From NCBI GenBank assembly GCA_029747585.1, contig JAPEVF010000136.1:30191-94190 (forward strand): a stretch of 64,000 nucleotides of DNA, given 5' to 3'. How positions within the stretch are numbered: position 1 is the first letter of the stretch; each line of letters opens with the position of its first letter. The translations under genes were made by a program, and so were the position numbers. Of the stretch, positions 21,487-33,469 are shown one piece after another. The DNA is from Pleurotus djamor (Eukaryota; Basidiomycota; Agaricomycetes; Agaricales; Pleurotaceae). The notes beneath the pieces were generated by a model. It had not been told where the DNA came from. It did no database searches and saw only the letters and a program-made list of their open reading frames with translations.

Positions 21487-23726
21487 TCTTTGAGCCTCAA
21501 GCTTCATCCAGAACAGACGGCGAATGAAACTCACTCCTAATTTCTCAAATTTCACAGCGGACTATTGCTAACTCCTCAAACTCCTCAAACAATGCAGGAC
21601 ATCTTGACGCCTTAACCCCTGGACGTCGCATTTCTGAGGTTGGACGCGTACGTACCTGCCACGCCTCGCGGTGGCCCACTTCCGCAAGTTGGATGATGAG
21701 ATTGTTCCAACACTACTCTGGAGTCAAGATACGTAGGCTTCATACGCCGTGTATGTCACGATTGCGTNGGGGTGTGTAGGACGCGTAAGTCACGGATAGA
21801 GCACTGCACTGACGGGCAGCGCGTGGCGGCGTCACCTGTATCAGCTCTCCTGATACATCACATCCTAGTATTGTAAGTAGGACCATGATGTATCTTTCAC
21901 TTACCTAGCAAGCGGCTTGGTTGCATCAATTTCCTTACGCGAATTGATATATCTTATGCCATATGGCGCCCGGCGTTCCGGTAGAACCCTGGTTTTATTA
22001 GCCATTGGCAACAGGTGAGTTTCAAACGTTGAATAATGCACATCCAGGATCGGGGGCATGATGAACTGGCTTGCTTCGGACGTTGGTACGCATTGACACT
22101 TGCATGGCCTCACTGGAGATGTATGAATGATTATTTCATCGTGAATTAGTCAATTTGGGGAGGGGATTCAACGGGTGGGGTCCGACTTGGTGCGCTTGAA
22201 ATTTGGAAAGATGTACCGGAGCATCTGATGTACTTATGATATTAGTAATATTAAGGGCTTGGCGCTTCTCAACCCACGAAAGATTTAGGTGAGTGGAAAT
22301 TTGACATCGAGGTAAGCGACGTCGTTGAACTTGAACGAAGTCGTAGTAGGAGTCGGTCCAGTAAGCGCCTGCGCGCCTAAGTCGAGGTCACGCCGAAAAC
22401 ACCAACCTTCACCCTTCACCTCATCCCTGAGTCTCTATGACCGTTCAGTGAGGAGGATTTATCGCTGAATGATGAGGGCTTGGTATTCTGATGAGGTTTA
22501 TCAAGGAGGTGAGTGCGTCTGTACTTAAAGGTCAGACGGCACGTTTCAATTTCCCATGCGGCGGATGCGTTCCGCTTCCAAGTCCTGAGCTGACCCTGAC
22601 CCAGCATTCCAGCTCCCTAAGCACGCTCCTTGCCACATTTTAAGCCTCGATATTCAATACGAAGACTGCCCGGTATCAACTCTTTCAGTCCCTCTCGGAC
22701 TCCCTCCAACTCCCTGGGAAATGCGCACCACAACAGAATAACATGACAAGTCCGCGTTGGGCAACGGTTGGGCATCGCTCAGGCCAATAAATATTCCCTG
22801 TTCTTTGGATTACATCCCTCCCTCAATACTCCCTTCGATAACCCTTCGGTTTATTGCGGTTCAAACACTTGGTCATTTGTATGTCAAATTTCAATACCTA
22901 CTCTGTCGTTTGTCACAAGAGACAACCATATCAAGGAGGAATGAATACAATAACAGGGCTTGCCAAATCCCGATTATACTATTGCGTGTTGCTGTGAAGC
23001 CGCCTCGCGCTCATGATGGGCTAGGGGGCCGGGAGACATTTCCTCGTACTGCGTGGATCCCAACCGTACGACTGTCAACGCTCCAGAATAAGCTACCCCT
23101 CCAGAAGGAGGCCAAGGATATGATATCAATCTCCATGCAGACTGTACACATCAGAGTCCAGTCCCTCCCAACTTCACAGCGCTTCATCCCCATGATTCCC
23201 TTCATTTCCGTATGTTTGTCACGAAAACCAGACATTGCCGCGATCTGCGCGCCCATCCCCATGTGTACCAAATGGATCAAGATCATAGTGATAGATCCGC
23301 GCGAAGGGCTGTGGAATCTATCGGACGCCCGGTGGTAATCCATATACATACATCATACATCACGGTAAGGCTTGCTAGAATTCAAGGCTAATGTGTATCA
23401 CAAATTCACTTAGAAGACCAGGGTGGGATGTATCAGATCATCTTACACGCCTGGCGGCGTGGTCAATTGGGTACCGCTATAATAGGCGAAGAAGAATTAC
23501 ATCTGCATTGGGGAACAAGGTCAAGATATCACAGCTGCGTCTGCGTAGAGGTAGATAATCTCCTTGTCCATGATATGTGAAAAAGNAAAAAAGATGCTCA
23601 AGAACTCCAAGAACAGGCAGAAAATGTGCGTGAAGGTACAAAGATGCGCAAAGGGAAAAAAAGCCAAGTAATATCAAGCGGACTTGCAAAAGGGAAGGGG
23701 CTAACAAGATGCGATAGTCTAGGCCA
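21487..23726. other. Gene-poor stretch
   Basis: Contains an N (21768) beside a G run. A 193-codon plus frame (22757-23338) overlaps a 112-codon minus frame (23011-23349); neither has recognisable motifs, good start context or splice support, so I do not call either. A second N lies at 23586 in an A-rich stretch. Confidence 0.35.
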
Positions 23727-25987
23727 TTACTTGCGCCGTTTAGCGTGAGGGGGAGGTGTGTTCTCAGCATGGTGGCGGTGTTTTCCCGTGTGGCTAGCCG
23801 ATCTTAGACGTGTGGCTGAGGCATGGGGTGGGGCAGCAACCCTTTGCCGCTTCCTCGAAGAAAATCGCGAACTTCGACCCTGCTTTTGGTGGATCCGTGC
23901 CTCTCCTTCTTCGTCACTCTCGCTAACGTCGTCGTCATTGTACTCGTCCTCAGATGGCACGGCCCGCCTCAAAGGTTTCGCCGATTTGCGCTGGAGCGAA
24001 CTGGATGCATCATCCTTCATCGAGCGAAGTTGCCATCGACTGCTGCTTCGACCCCGCCTTTGGAAGATGCGTGTTTCCTGCTCGTCGTCGCTCTCACTAT
24101 ACTCCTGCTCGTCCTCAGATACCATAGTCCGCTTCGGAGACCTCAATAATTTGTGCCGCGGTGGACTGGACGTATCATCCTTGCCATCGTCTGCTTCCCG
24201 GAATGAGTCCCGTTCGTCCTCAGTGTTGTTATTAAGGGTAGATGATTTAAGAATCCGGGACGATCGACGTAGCGCACCGGTGGTAGACTTCCTTTCCGGC
24301 TCGAAGTCTGCCTCGTTGTCTTCCCCCTCGCTACTGCTCCCGAAGTTGGCACTATTGGTGAGCTTTCTTGACTCCAAATCCCGACTGATTAATTTCCGTA
24401 TTTCAGTCGCTCGGCCAAGCACATGGGCCACACCTTTTGGTGGACCCTGCAGACTCAAGAGGTCTTCCACTTTCTCGTCAACATGATAAGGTTTCTGGTA
24501 AACCCCAAAATCATCTTGGTGCGTAANGGGGGGGCCGAAGGGGACCCTCGCGATCCATCCACATTCGGGTGTTTGACATGTACAATCGCTTTCCGCGTGT
24601 ATGTTGAGACAAAGGGTGCGGAGGTGCGGATATAAGAACTGGTATCTGCCCACTCCGCAGAACTACATGCCACGGTCAATGAACATCAATCTTTGGACGA
24701 TGTAAATCACTTACGTGGGGCTTCTGCCTTGCTAACCTTACGAAAAGCGACACCCCGAGACGTGTCTTTGGGAAGTACCTGAACCCAAGGCGTACATATC
24801 TGCTCTGGGAAGCTACTTATGCCTCTTGTAGAAGATTTAAGGGACTCCATCCCAGGGAAAGGAGCTTCGTCGGGCAGATTTATCATCTGACAATCATTCT
24901 CATACAGGGAGAATGGAAGTGTGTGCCATGGAAATTGGCCAGGCGGGAAGGCGAGATTAGCCTCAGACGATCGAAGGAGGAGGCGCTTTTTAATGGTTTC
25001 TCGCTTCGCAGTGACGGAGATTCGAACACATTTAGCTAGTTCAGCCTTATCTGGCCGCCAAGGGTGAAGACCCTGCTCGGGGGGGGCTCTGGGTATCCAA
25101 AAATGACCCCACCGAGGTGGATGGCGTGGGCGGGGTTGCATGATTCGTCGGCTGGGAGCCAGCGGCTGGAGACGCTTGGTTCTGCAAGATATGCTTCACG
25201 AACTCGGCCAGTATGGAGGGATCCAAGGACATGAAGATGTCAGCAAGTCGACGTAGCTGATGCTGATGCCCTTGCATGGAGTCGGAGGGGGGTTCTGGGC
25301 TGTCGTTGGTGGTCAATGGGTGCGACGGTCCAGGGGTACGTGTCTGGGCTATCTGTGATTTATCGAGACAGTCTTTGGAAGGGAGGGGGGAAACGTGTAT
25401 TCGTCCGCAAATTTGATCAGGGTCTGCGTGACCAGTAGCGGCGTGGTCATGATGTTGGTTGATGGATATAACGGAGGGCTTAGTGCAAGAGCTGGCGAGC
25501 GCGGATCTACGTGAGGTGAGCGGCAGAGGTACGGGTTTGGCTACTCATCATATCTGAGTGAATAATGGCGAAGGGGGGGAAGGCAATCAACTCACGCTTG
25601 TTTTCATTGGCATTGAAGCTTCTGTCAGACTGAACATCGTGACTCAGGCCATCCCCTGATAAGGGCTTTGGTGGTGCGCTGTTCTCTTCGACTTCGGTGA
25701 GTTCATTCGATTCGCCAACATCGCGACCTGTATGTGATACAGACAAGATAGAATTAGGGTGAAGTGTGGGGGTCTTCCATTGCTGTAATATACGCACCTC
25801 GCGATGGGAGCCCATTTCCACCCTTGTCCTTGGCTGGCTCGCCATTCGATCTGTTCCGTCGGTCTTGAACTTGACCTTTGGTATTGCTCATGCCTCTGTG
25901 GGCGTCAGCAGCTCCGGTATCTGATGCGATTGAGTCACAGCCTCTTGATCAGAAGACGAGTGTACTTACAGTCCCATGGGCACGATT
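23727..25987 (-). CDS. Hypothetical nuclear-type protein, multi-exon
   Basis: Exons on the minus strand are 25980-25987 (optional mini-exon with ATG), 25798-25895, 25596-25727, 24715-25543 and 23727-24652. Introns are 84, 70, 52 and 62 nt with GT-AG borders in matching phase. An alternative start is the ATG at 25889-25891 (MSNTKGQVQD). Exon 4 contains RRLADIFMSLDPSILAEFVK, then a frame jump at a run of eight G (25079-25086). Reading continues if one base is removed (LAKCVRISVTAKRETIKKRL). The last exon starts with GRYQFLYPHLRTLCLNIH and a Cys group (CTCQTPECG). It ends in alternating acidic (SESDDEQET) and basic (RRGRSSSRWQLRS) blocks with the C-terminus HAKRRK. Such a tail suggests a nuclear or chromatin-associated protein; this is inference. 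No known domain is recognised. The N at 24527 and the G run point to sequencing errors rather than decay. Confidence 0.6.
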
Positions 25988-26475
25988 CCCACACGATTTC
26001 GAGTTCAACGCCAGATTTATCATGACCTGGGGGCAATTGAGTCGAGCGAGCGGTGGGCTGATCCTTCGAGTGAAAGTGAGATCGATAAGATTGTGTTTGC
26101 GACATCGAGTCACGGTGAGGAACTTTGGTGGACGACGGATATTCCTCATCAGCGACTTTATCTGGCTGAGGCATCGATATTGGAAAAAGACTCAGTTGCA
26201 AAATGTAGCTATTTTGTGAATGACTGGTCAAGCTGGTGAGGCTGGGGCAGACTGAGACAACGTCGTCACTAAGACTTGTCAAGTTGTTTAGACTCGTGAC
26301 CGCGTTTCAAGCGTGGGACAGTGGCGCAGGAGATCAAAGGGGCATCCCCCTGAGGAAGTGACAGCCAGTGTCGCAGCACTAAAGGCTGGTATTCATCGGG
26401 GTGAAGACAGGTAAGCATTTCTCGCCACTACACATTTCTCCCTGATCTGTCTAGGATTTCTACTCGCGGTCTTAG

Positions 26476-26667
26476 GATAAACTCGCTGACTTGAGCACAC
26501 CGCTACTTGGTTTCAACACAGCCAATGACGCCAATATCTCCCTCCGCGGTGAAATGGCTGCTGCCGACTCTGAAATACGATTCGCATGCACTAATGGCAA
26601 TCTTGCGGCGTTATTTGGCATCAAAATTGATGCCAATGATTACCCCTACCCCTACAATGCGACGTGA
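26476..26667 (+). pseudogene. Orphan coding fragment
   Basis: A 64-codon open frame without its own start, ending TGA. It contains LSTPLLGFNTANDANISLRG and ends IKIDANDYPYPYNAT. The composition, with two N-glycosylation-like sites, resembles an extracellular protein. The flanks do not continue it. Family unknown. Confidence 0.3.
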
Positions 26668-26880
26668 TAATGGTGAACGTGAGCACCCCTGCAGGCTACG
26701 CTGGCTGTAAGTGTGTACCCGTTTTGGCTGCTTTCGTCTCGCCTTTATCACCTTCCCAATCATATCCCCAGCCCGCCACCCCAAAGAGTATCATAAAATT
26801 CTTCGCAGCACATTCTAATCGCGAATGGCACAGCGCCAGTCCTCAATGATCACCGAGTCCGCTGGTCAACGGCTCAAATC

Positions 26881-27075
26881 TTAACATTCTTCCCGGTTGG
26901 CGACCGAATTTAGAAGACGTCGCTCGACTTCACGCATAATATATTTCTCGGCCTCAGGAAAACCACCGATACTGTTGCTGGCGGCGATGACTCCCACAAA
27001 CTCCGCTTCGAGCAGCGAATAAATTCGTCGCAACGGCCTAGTCACATTTCCCGAATTCCCAGAGATGTAAGCTTC
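26881..27075 (-). pseudogene. Orphan coding fragment
   Basis: A minus-strand open piece containing NVTRPLRRIYSLLEAEFVGV and GFPEAEKYIMREVERRLLNS, ending TAA at 26881-26883. It reads as a helical protein. Upstream minus-strand pieces at 27132-27380, 27358-27552 and 27560-27800 (for example LETNLYDERMTIDPLRIEAL) may be earlier exons of the same decayed gene, in changing frames. Family not recognised. Confidence 0.35.
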
Positions 27076-27659
27076 GATCCGTCTGATTTGTCAAATCATC
27101 AAATGTCATCGTTTTTTCACTTGGAGCTCAATCACTCAGAAAGGCCGATGAATGGCGCTCGTTGCGAGCCATCACCCCCATCTTGTTGTGGCGGCGGTCG
27201 TACCGATGACGAGATCGCTTCGAGCGCGGCCCCAGTCTCTATGATACGTGCGTCTGATCGTTCCTTCGGGTGCGTATCTGGAGGCAGTGTTGGTGGTAGA
27301 TAACTTTGTGTCCGATTGCGGAGAAGTGTCAACCCCATACCCCCGCCGTCGTGCCCTTTATGAGGCACCCTTTCGAACATGCCCCTGAAGCGCTTCTATT
27401 CTCAGAGGATCGATTGTCATCCTCTCGTCATAGAGGTTGGTTTCCAGCCTAGGAAAGAAGCGCATGATGACACAACTGGCCATTTTCCGGGGCGAAGTCG
27501 TTACAGGTACTTTTTTCACCGTCAAAAAGAAGGATCCTTGTGATAATTGCATTGGATCATGTCAACCTCCCTCGACTGGTCGAGAATCCGGTGTCGGTGC
27601 ATACGTTCCCCCACACCGGCGGATTTGGCCAGAACCCGACCTTGTCTCTGGGTTTGCTG

Positions 27660-28306
27660 ATCATCTAGGGCGCGCTTTTGCGAACTTCCCATATACGCGA
27701 AGGTAATGTTCGCTATGGCAGTACCTGAAGTCTGCGCACTACGGGTGACTCACATGCCTTCATCAACCACGCAGACCTTCGCATCCAAATCATTGTTCTC
27801 TTGCGTCGAGCCCCTGGTCTACAAGCTGATGACGGCATTTCAGTGACTGATAACAAAGTCGGATGGTCCGTGTCGGTTCAGTACGGTCAGAGTCACGAAT
27901 CAAAGGCGGGATTCGAGGAGTCGTAGTCTAATAAGGCGACAAGCCGAGGTCGAAGTCGGAAACGGTGAGGAGTGAAATGAGAGCGGAAAAGGTTAAAGAG
28001 GACCGGAATAGAGAGAAGGGGGTTAAGGCCTGTTACTTGCGTAGCAGAAACAAGAGATATCGTATACTAGGAATGTCTGCTTTGTATGTGGTAGGTGAAA
28101 AGACAAAGGGGGGTTCGAAAGTAAGGATGGAACGAAAAAAAAGGAAAGTGGGGTTGAAGTGGGGTTGTGGAATTATGGCAATAATGGGTTGGTTTGCCCA
28201 AGATGTGAGGCATTCTGAGATTTGCAAGTTGGGAGAGGATAACTAGAGGTTCGAGAGGAGAGGCGGTACATAACAGTTCGAAGCTTGAAGCTCCAAAGGA
28301 TACGCC
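27660..28306. other. No firm gene
   Basis: Purine-rich plus strand from 27960 to 28250. The 93-codon plus frame there is Lys/Arg/Gly-rich and probably a composition effect. Presumed 3' flank of the Hsp20-domain gene. Confidence 0.35.
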
Positions 28307-29303
28307 TCAGTGTGTTGGATACCTTGGATATGTCACTGTGACCATTCCTCTATCAAGAGATGCGTGAACTTGGTGTTTCTGGTCAATGAATGAGATCAAT
28401 ATGGTTCTTAGTGACGGAGTGGCGACTTACGAGTGTACCATGAGGAAGAGCAACCGCCCTTCTCAGTATACACTTTGGTACACACCAACTGAACTTGAGA
28501 GCTTCCACGTCTTGTGCATCCGGGCACAGTTTTTCGGCTTGAATGTTGAGGTAACCGCCAATCACCTTCATGCTGATTTCTCTCGCCGTATATCCTGGTA
28601 CTGGAACTGTCATTCGACACAGGTCAATGACGTCGGCGCCGTCGGTAAATTTGATAGCCTCGATGTTTATTCTGATTGTGGCTCTTTTAAGTCCTACCGA
28701 TTGACGTTCGTAACTCGTGAAGACGTACAATGGGTGAACGATGGGAGGGCTGTCGTCAAGTAGATGATATCCATCTTTTGACGGCTTGGTTTCTAGCGAG
28801 ATAATGCTTGTTAGTGAAGACTTTCTTCCACAGAAAGCGAGATAGATACCGTCTCCCTGACTTTCTGAGTCCTCCGTACTCTCGCTCTGCAATTGATCTA
28901 TTTGAGTTGTCCTTCTCCCCTTCGCATCCGGCCCCTGCTTCGACAGCCAATCGTGGATTTCCTGATTATATTTGATTTGGAAAAGTTGAAAAAGTGTATT
29001 GCACTCTGCTTTGACTCTACTGACCTTGTTTTGCTGATCTGTCAGCTCCCATTTTTTTCGCCAGTCATGCTCAAAGGATGCTCGCCACTTTTCCCTCCGA
29101 GATTGATCCTTCTGGGATTCATGATGGTATACCTCGATTTGATTGAGGAGAAAACGACGTTGCTCAGAGCTGATCCAGCTTTCCATAATCCCCAGAGAGA
29201 GAAAGGGATGCAAGGTCTGAGATCTCTTAGCGCTAGGAGCGCTGAGCTTCAGCCAACCTGAAGCGCTGAAGCGTTGACGTCGGTTACTAATACCTCGAGG
29301 CAT
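28307..29303 (-). CDS. Trp-rich N-terminal module fused to Hsp20/alpha-crystallin domain
   Basis: Exons 28850-29303, 28431-28792 and 28307-28378, with introns of 57 nt (gtatct...ctag) and 52 nt (gtaagt...ccag). All phases match, giving 295 residues. Start at ATG 29301-29303 (MPRGISNRRQ). Residues about 45-125 contain WISSEQRRFLLNQIEVY and WRASFEHDWRKKWEL. This is a W/F-spaced helical pattern frequent in basidiomycete proteins of unknown, often transposon-associated, origin. Residues about 195-295 resemble the small heat-shock fold: MTVPVPGYTAREISMKVIGG, RAVALPHGTLKHQVHASLD and GMVTVTYPR correspond to the strands ending in the usual G-x-L-T-V-x-x-P motif. The last motif appears only after the 3' intron is removed, which supports the structure. 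A chaperone-like or binding role is inferred from the fold. The first intron could also be retained, since that frame stays open. Confidence 0.65.
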
Positions 29304-29698
29304 TTTCCTGCTTGCTTTGACCACTGAAACCCCTGAGTCTCCCTTTCCTTACATCCACCATGCTCAAGCGTCGTAGAACTGTGTGTGATCATCAAGGACA
29401 TTGTGTGAGAGCCATGGTCTTCCATATCTACGGTGCCTATAGCTCTTTGCAGTACGGGCGCTCCGTCAGTAAAACGCGCACCAGCTCTCCTGCTCGCATA
29501 CCTATGGTTTGTTAGGAAGATATGCTTTATTATGTATCCCCCAGACGCATTTANTTTTTTTTATTCCGATTCTATGTATCCGTTGCTGAGCTCGCATCGT
29601 GTAGTTGAACTCAACTCGCGCGACACCGTGACGCGATTGGCGCACTCCTTTCCTTTCTACCACCACCACCCAAATAATCGCCAACTCACTTTGCTCAC
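29304..29698. other. No gene seen
   Basis: An N at 29554 beside a T run and short frames only. Presumed upstream region of the Hsp20-domain gene and 5' flank of the transposase remnant. Confidence 0.4.
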
Positions 29699-29836
29699 AT
29701 GGCCCGGAAGAAGAAGGGCTCTCGTGCTCACTATAGCGATGACCTCAAAATGCGAGTTATCCATCAAGGCATGACCCTCAAAAATTTAACTACTCAGATC
29801 GCGATCGACCTAGATAAAGGCCCTATTTATACGTGA
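29699..29836 (+). mobile_element. IS630/Tc1-mariner transposase N-terminal remnant
   Basis: ATG at 29699 opens a 45-codon frame: MARKKKGSRAHYSDDLKMRV, then IHQGMTLKNLTTQIAIDLD. This matches my memory of the first helix-turn-helix of basidiomycete Tc1/mariner-type (IS630 family) transposases, which begin with a basic start, YSDDLK and an I-A-x-x-L-D helix end. Homology stops at about residue 39 (29815), followed by six unrelated codons and a TGA. The catalytic DDE part is missing. It is a truncated, non-autonomous leftover. Confidence 0.55.
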
Positions 29837-29967
29837 CGTGAGCATATTATGGTAGAGAATTGATGAATACTCACAAGCTGAGCTCGGCCTTTGCTTTTCG
29901 GTTACAGAGCGATTTGATGTACTATATATCGCGTAAGTGACTGGGAAGCAGGAGAAGGACAGTAAAA

Positions 29968-30281
29968 ACCTCATCTGGAACCAAAATATTGATGGGTACC
30001 GCAGCCAGTAGGGCACCAGTCTATGGTTTCTTCTTCCCTTCGGCCGTGGCAAGCGTTTCAAGGGGTCCCTCCCAGTCGTCCTCCGGTCGGAGCGAGATGG
30101 AAGGTGATTTGACTGTTGCAGAACTCAGTTTGAAAGATAGGCTTGGCTTGTTTTTCACATCGGTACATTCGAGAACCTCGTGTATGCGCTTTAGGACGTC
30201 GGCAAACGAAATCTCGCGTTCCAGAGAGAGTCGTTGGGATGAGTTTTTCCCTGGTTCAGGAATAAGAAGGATGATTCCTAT
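29968..30281 (-). pseudogene. Relic of transposon-associated basidiomycete family
   Basis: Minus-strand frame IILLIPEPGKNSSQRLSLER, SFADVLKRIHEVLECTDVKN, PEDDWEGPLETLATAEGKKK, an in-frame TAG (30021-30023), then LLAAVPINILVPDEV. The pattern of a P-E-P-G-K start, a helix with a C, then D-D-W-E-G followed by a Lys run and a final hydrophobic strand is one I remember from abundant repeat-linked proteins of Agaricomycetes with no assigned function. Only this middle domain is preserved. It lies 130 bp from the transposase remnant in opposite orientation. Confidence 0.5.
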
Positions 30282-30379
30282 TGCGTTTCATCTTGCCCAT
30301 GCCGTTATCTTCGCTGAAGCGCACAGTTTGTCATCAGATGGAACTGACGCCGTGCCCGCGGATTTTGAGATTATGTACT

Positions 30380-31180
30380 CTATACCGGGCTGGAGGATAG
30401 CAAACAGTTAAGCTGTTTGCTACGGACGCATCCTGGCGTATCTATGAAAGATACAGAGGAAGACGGGCACAGACAAGCAGTCGTGAAAACTCGAAGGATC
30501 AACGTGTCGAATGTCCTTGGGTGACGGCGATTCGGCAGCTTGAGTAAAGCATACGTGTATGCGTCGGGAATGCGAGGACGACCTTGGAAAGCAAGGATGG
30601 ACTGGGACACAGGACGTAGTATGTGCGTTCCTTCGGCTGCGAAAGATCAAGCTTTCAAAATTTCAAGCTTCAAGGCTGAGGAGATACAGGCGAATTTCTG
30701 AGTACTAGAAATTGAATGTCTGAGTGCGTTAAACACAATGTGGGATTAGCGGAAAGTATGGTCAGACTTGAGCTTGACACGAGATCGACCGTCGAAGGGG
30801 AGGGAAACGGGAAGACGAGACGACTGCAAAGCTGACATGAGCGGAGGAAATGACGTGACGGGAGGAGGAGCATCATCATGGGGGGAAGACAACGGTGGGG
30901 AAGAGGGAGAGTAGGTATGCGTCATGTGGTCCGAAATGTATACTCTAGGTACCAGTATGTGGGAAGAGAGCAGGCAAGCATGGTTCGCGTGTAAAGTATG
31001 ACAAAGATACATGGAGAAGGATGTGTGTCTTTCCGAAGGTGATGAAAAGACTGCATGAAAGGATGCATGAGCAAGGGGGTCCAGTCAAGTCCGTGAGAGT
31101 ACAAGGGATTGGGGTACGAGAATAAACAGTCCAAATGATACAACAAAGAATGTGATCGTCTCCAGCACCTATCAGCCGAA
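30380..31180 (-). pseudogene. Weak coding-like stretch
   Basis: Minus-strand frames at 30380-30610 (PDAYTYALLKLPNRRHPRTF) and 30746-31012 (MSALQSSRLPVSLPFDGRSR) look protein-like but do not join by clear splice sites. They may be earlier parts of the relic at 29968-30281. No domain is recognised. Confidence 0.2.
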
Positions 31181-33002
31181 TCAACGACTTACAGACTCCA
31201 AGCTTGAAAATGATGATGCCGTCGTTACGATGACGGTAGTTCGACTAAGTCGAGTGAAGCTGGACGATCTACAAGCATCCACCAAGCCCTCATAACCACC
31301 GATCGTTGGACACATCTGAGTAACCGTAGCAAGGAGAGTTCCTGTCGCACTCGAACGGCAGGACCCGTACGTAGTCGCCCAAGGGTCGTTCAAATTTTCC
31401 TCGCAATGGGTGGCGATACATCCGAGCTCGATTTCGTGATAAATGGTTCAAATGACTTCTGCACGAGCGTATGGAGCAGGCTGACCAGTGTAAATGGTAA
31501 AGTAGCGGGGGCTGTGATGACGCTTGACGGCGTTAGGAGGTAGAGTCGACGAGGTCGTGGCTGGGGGATATTGAGGAAGGCAGAGCCAGCAGCTGCCCAG
31601 GAATGGTGCGTGGGCTTCATCATCATTCTTCTAATCTTGCTGAATCCCATCAATCCCATACCCTTGTCCATACTCTCTTCGTGCCGGTAACCTTCACCTC
31701 CGACTAGAAGGTACCCAATCAATCACCAAAGCCAAGGGATCATGGAGACAGTGGGGGAAATTACGGAGAAGCAAGGAGTTGCCGTCGATATCGAGGGAGA
31801 CGGCTCTCCCTTCGTGCGTTGGATTGACGTGAGCGAGGGGAGGTGTCCGTAAGCCTGCTTCTACTTCCATGAATCCACAGCCAACGTAGAAACGCTGCGA
31901 GGAGGGAGAAAGCGTGTGGGAGGCCCTCGTACCAGAACCAGAACCAAACACACTTCTCGACGCCAATCTCAGAGGGCTGGTGGCCGGTAACAGCCTAGTG
32001 ACGAGCGGACAACGCGGATCCTCGAAAAAAACGAGGTGTAATTATATGGCGGAAAGCCGAAACGTAGGGAATGGGAGTTGATGTGCATGATATGAAAACT
32101 CAATGAAGCATAGCTCGTCATCGAGGATGTCGACGCTGCGAGAAGATTTTGAGAGGAATTGCTGTAGGCGGGTTCATATGGTGGATGATCCATCCTTGAA
32201 CGGCTTCCTTCTTTGTCTTGCCCGCATTGCCTCCCAAACCACCTCCTAGCTGCTGACCAAGGGGGTATCCCCTTCACTAGCGGGTCATCTAAAAACGGCG
32301 AGGCGAGTGGCAACGTCGAATCTGCGAGCGACAGACGTGGACTCGATGGGACTCGAGGGTATAAAGCTCTGCCGTTGATACCGAATGACGCAGAAGAGGG
32401 GGAGGACGGGAGGAAGATGGTTGATAGAGGAGACTTGCCCTGTCTTTGTACGCCATCACATTTGGAATACGGAGATGAGGGATGGTGGGTCCGAGATGAC
32501 CATGTGGTAAGGCAGGCGGAGCACGCGCGTCGTTTGATGCCCACCTTGGGGGAGGACAAGCAGCGCAAAGATCAATGAAGGGTGGTGGTGACAGCAGAGA
32601 GGGTGTCGCTGGTCTTAAGGTTGTTCGGGTACGTGGTGGACGATCCTTGAGGAAAGAGACGATGTTCGTGGTGGTGAAGATGGGCAGGTTCTGGCTGTCG
32701 GATTTGAGCGATGGTAGTGACGCCGTCCGTGCTCGAACGCGAAAGCTTCTTCGTCACGACTAAACTCGATCTTCAACTTCCCTCGGCATCTCATCTGACT
32801 TGAGCTGGAAGCTCCCCATAAACCTGCACAAGAACCTGCCATCCTCCGATCCTCCACGCCTACGAATGCCCATCTCTGGAAGCCACTCTTGTGGGCAGCA
32901 TGGCGGCATGAGCTGTAACGGAGACCTTCGCTGGAGATTCTGGAAGAGGCGATCACTTATCAGCCGGAGAAGGAGAAGGAAACAGAGATGACTATGCACC
33001 AT
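31181..33002 (-). pseudogene. Ser-rich coding-like stretch, several frames
   Basis: The longest frame, 31969-32568 (199 codons), contains SPSSASFGINGRALYPRV and ARRWFGRQCGQDKEGSRS. The next frames downstream (31694-31966 with GFMEVEAGLRTPPLAHV, and 31390-31722) and upstream (32572-33002) read in the same direction. I could not connect them with convincing introns. The opposite strand at 32213-32578 is open for 121 codons with an acidic, equally plausible composition, so the strand is uncertain. Confidence 0.25.
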
Positions 33003-33321
33003 GGATTATACTGCAGGAATTCGAGTAGACCCATCCCCTCTGCAGTCAAACCGACCTCCCACAGCGAACCGAGTTCATTCTAGGACTGAACGGCGGCCTT
33101 CCATGGATGACAGCAAGTCGAACGGCAATTACATCGAGGTTGGCAGGAGGTCGTACCAGACAACGAGGAAAATGCTTTCCTCCGCTCATCAACTCCACGG
33201 CCGTTCGAATGCATACGAGAGGCAGAGGGCACAAGGAGCGAATGAAAGGGATCGGTTCTCGCGTCGCTCGATGTCCGTGCTCGATGAGACCAACTATGGA
33301 GAGAGCGCAGACAAAGGATAG
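33001..33321 (+). CDS. Small hypothetical basic ORF
   Basis: A 106-codon frame with ATG at 33001. It contains KSNGNYIEVGRRSYQTTRKM and ends SVLDETNYGESADKG. It is polar and basic, without membrane segment or signal peptide. The composition looks more like protein than the opposite strand does. It may be one exon. No family is recognised. Confidence 0.3.
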   Translation: MDYTAGIRVDPSPLQSNRPPTANRVHSRTERRPSMDDSKSNGNYIEVGRRSYQTTRKMLSSAHQLHGRSNAYERQRAQGANERDRFSRRSMSVLDETNYGESADKG

Positions 33322-33469
33322 TGCGGGTTATTGAGCGGGAGGGACAAGGGTGGAAGGTAAGCCAAATTGCTGCTGGATGATGGTTGGGTACGTTGGGTGC
33401 TCGAAAACGGAGGGAAAGCAGGTTTCCGCTGATGATCTTCGTGGTAGTAGGAGCATCGTGATCCAGTGG

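Noticed and set aside
22757..23338. 193-codon plus-strand open frame
   Set aside because: No motif, poor composition, a competing frame on the other strand, and no splice or promoter support.
27965..28246. 93-codon Lys/Gly-rich plus-strand frame
   Set aside because: The plus strand is purine-rich here, so stops are rare by composition. The translation has no ordered pattern.
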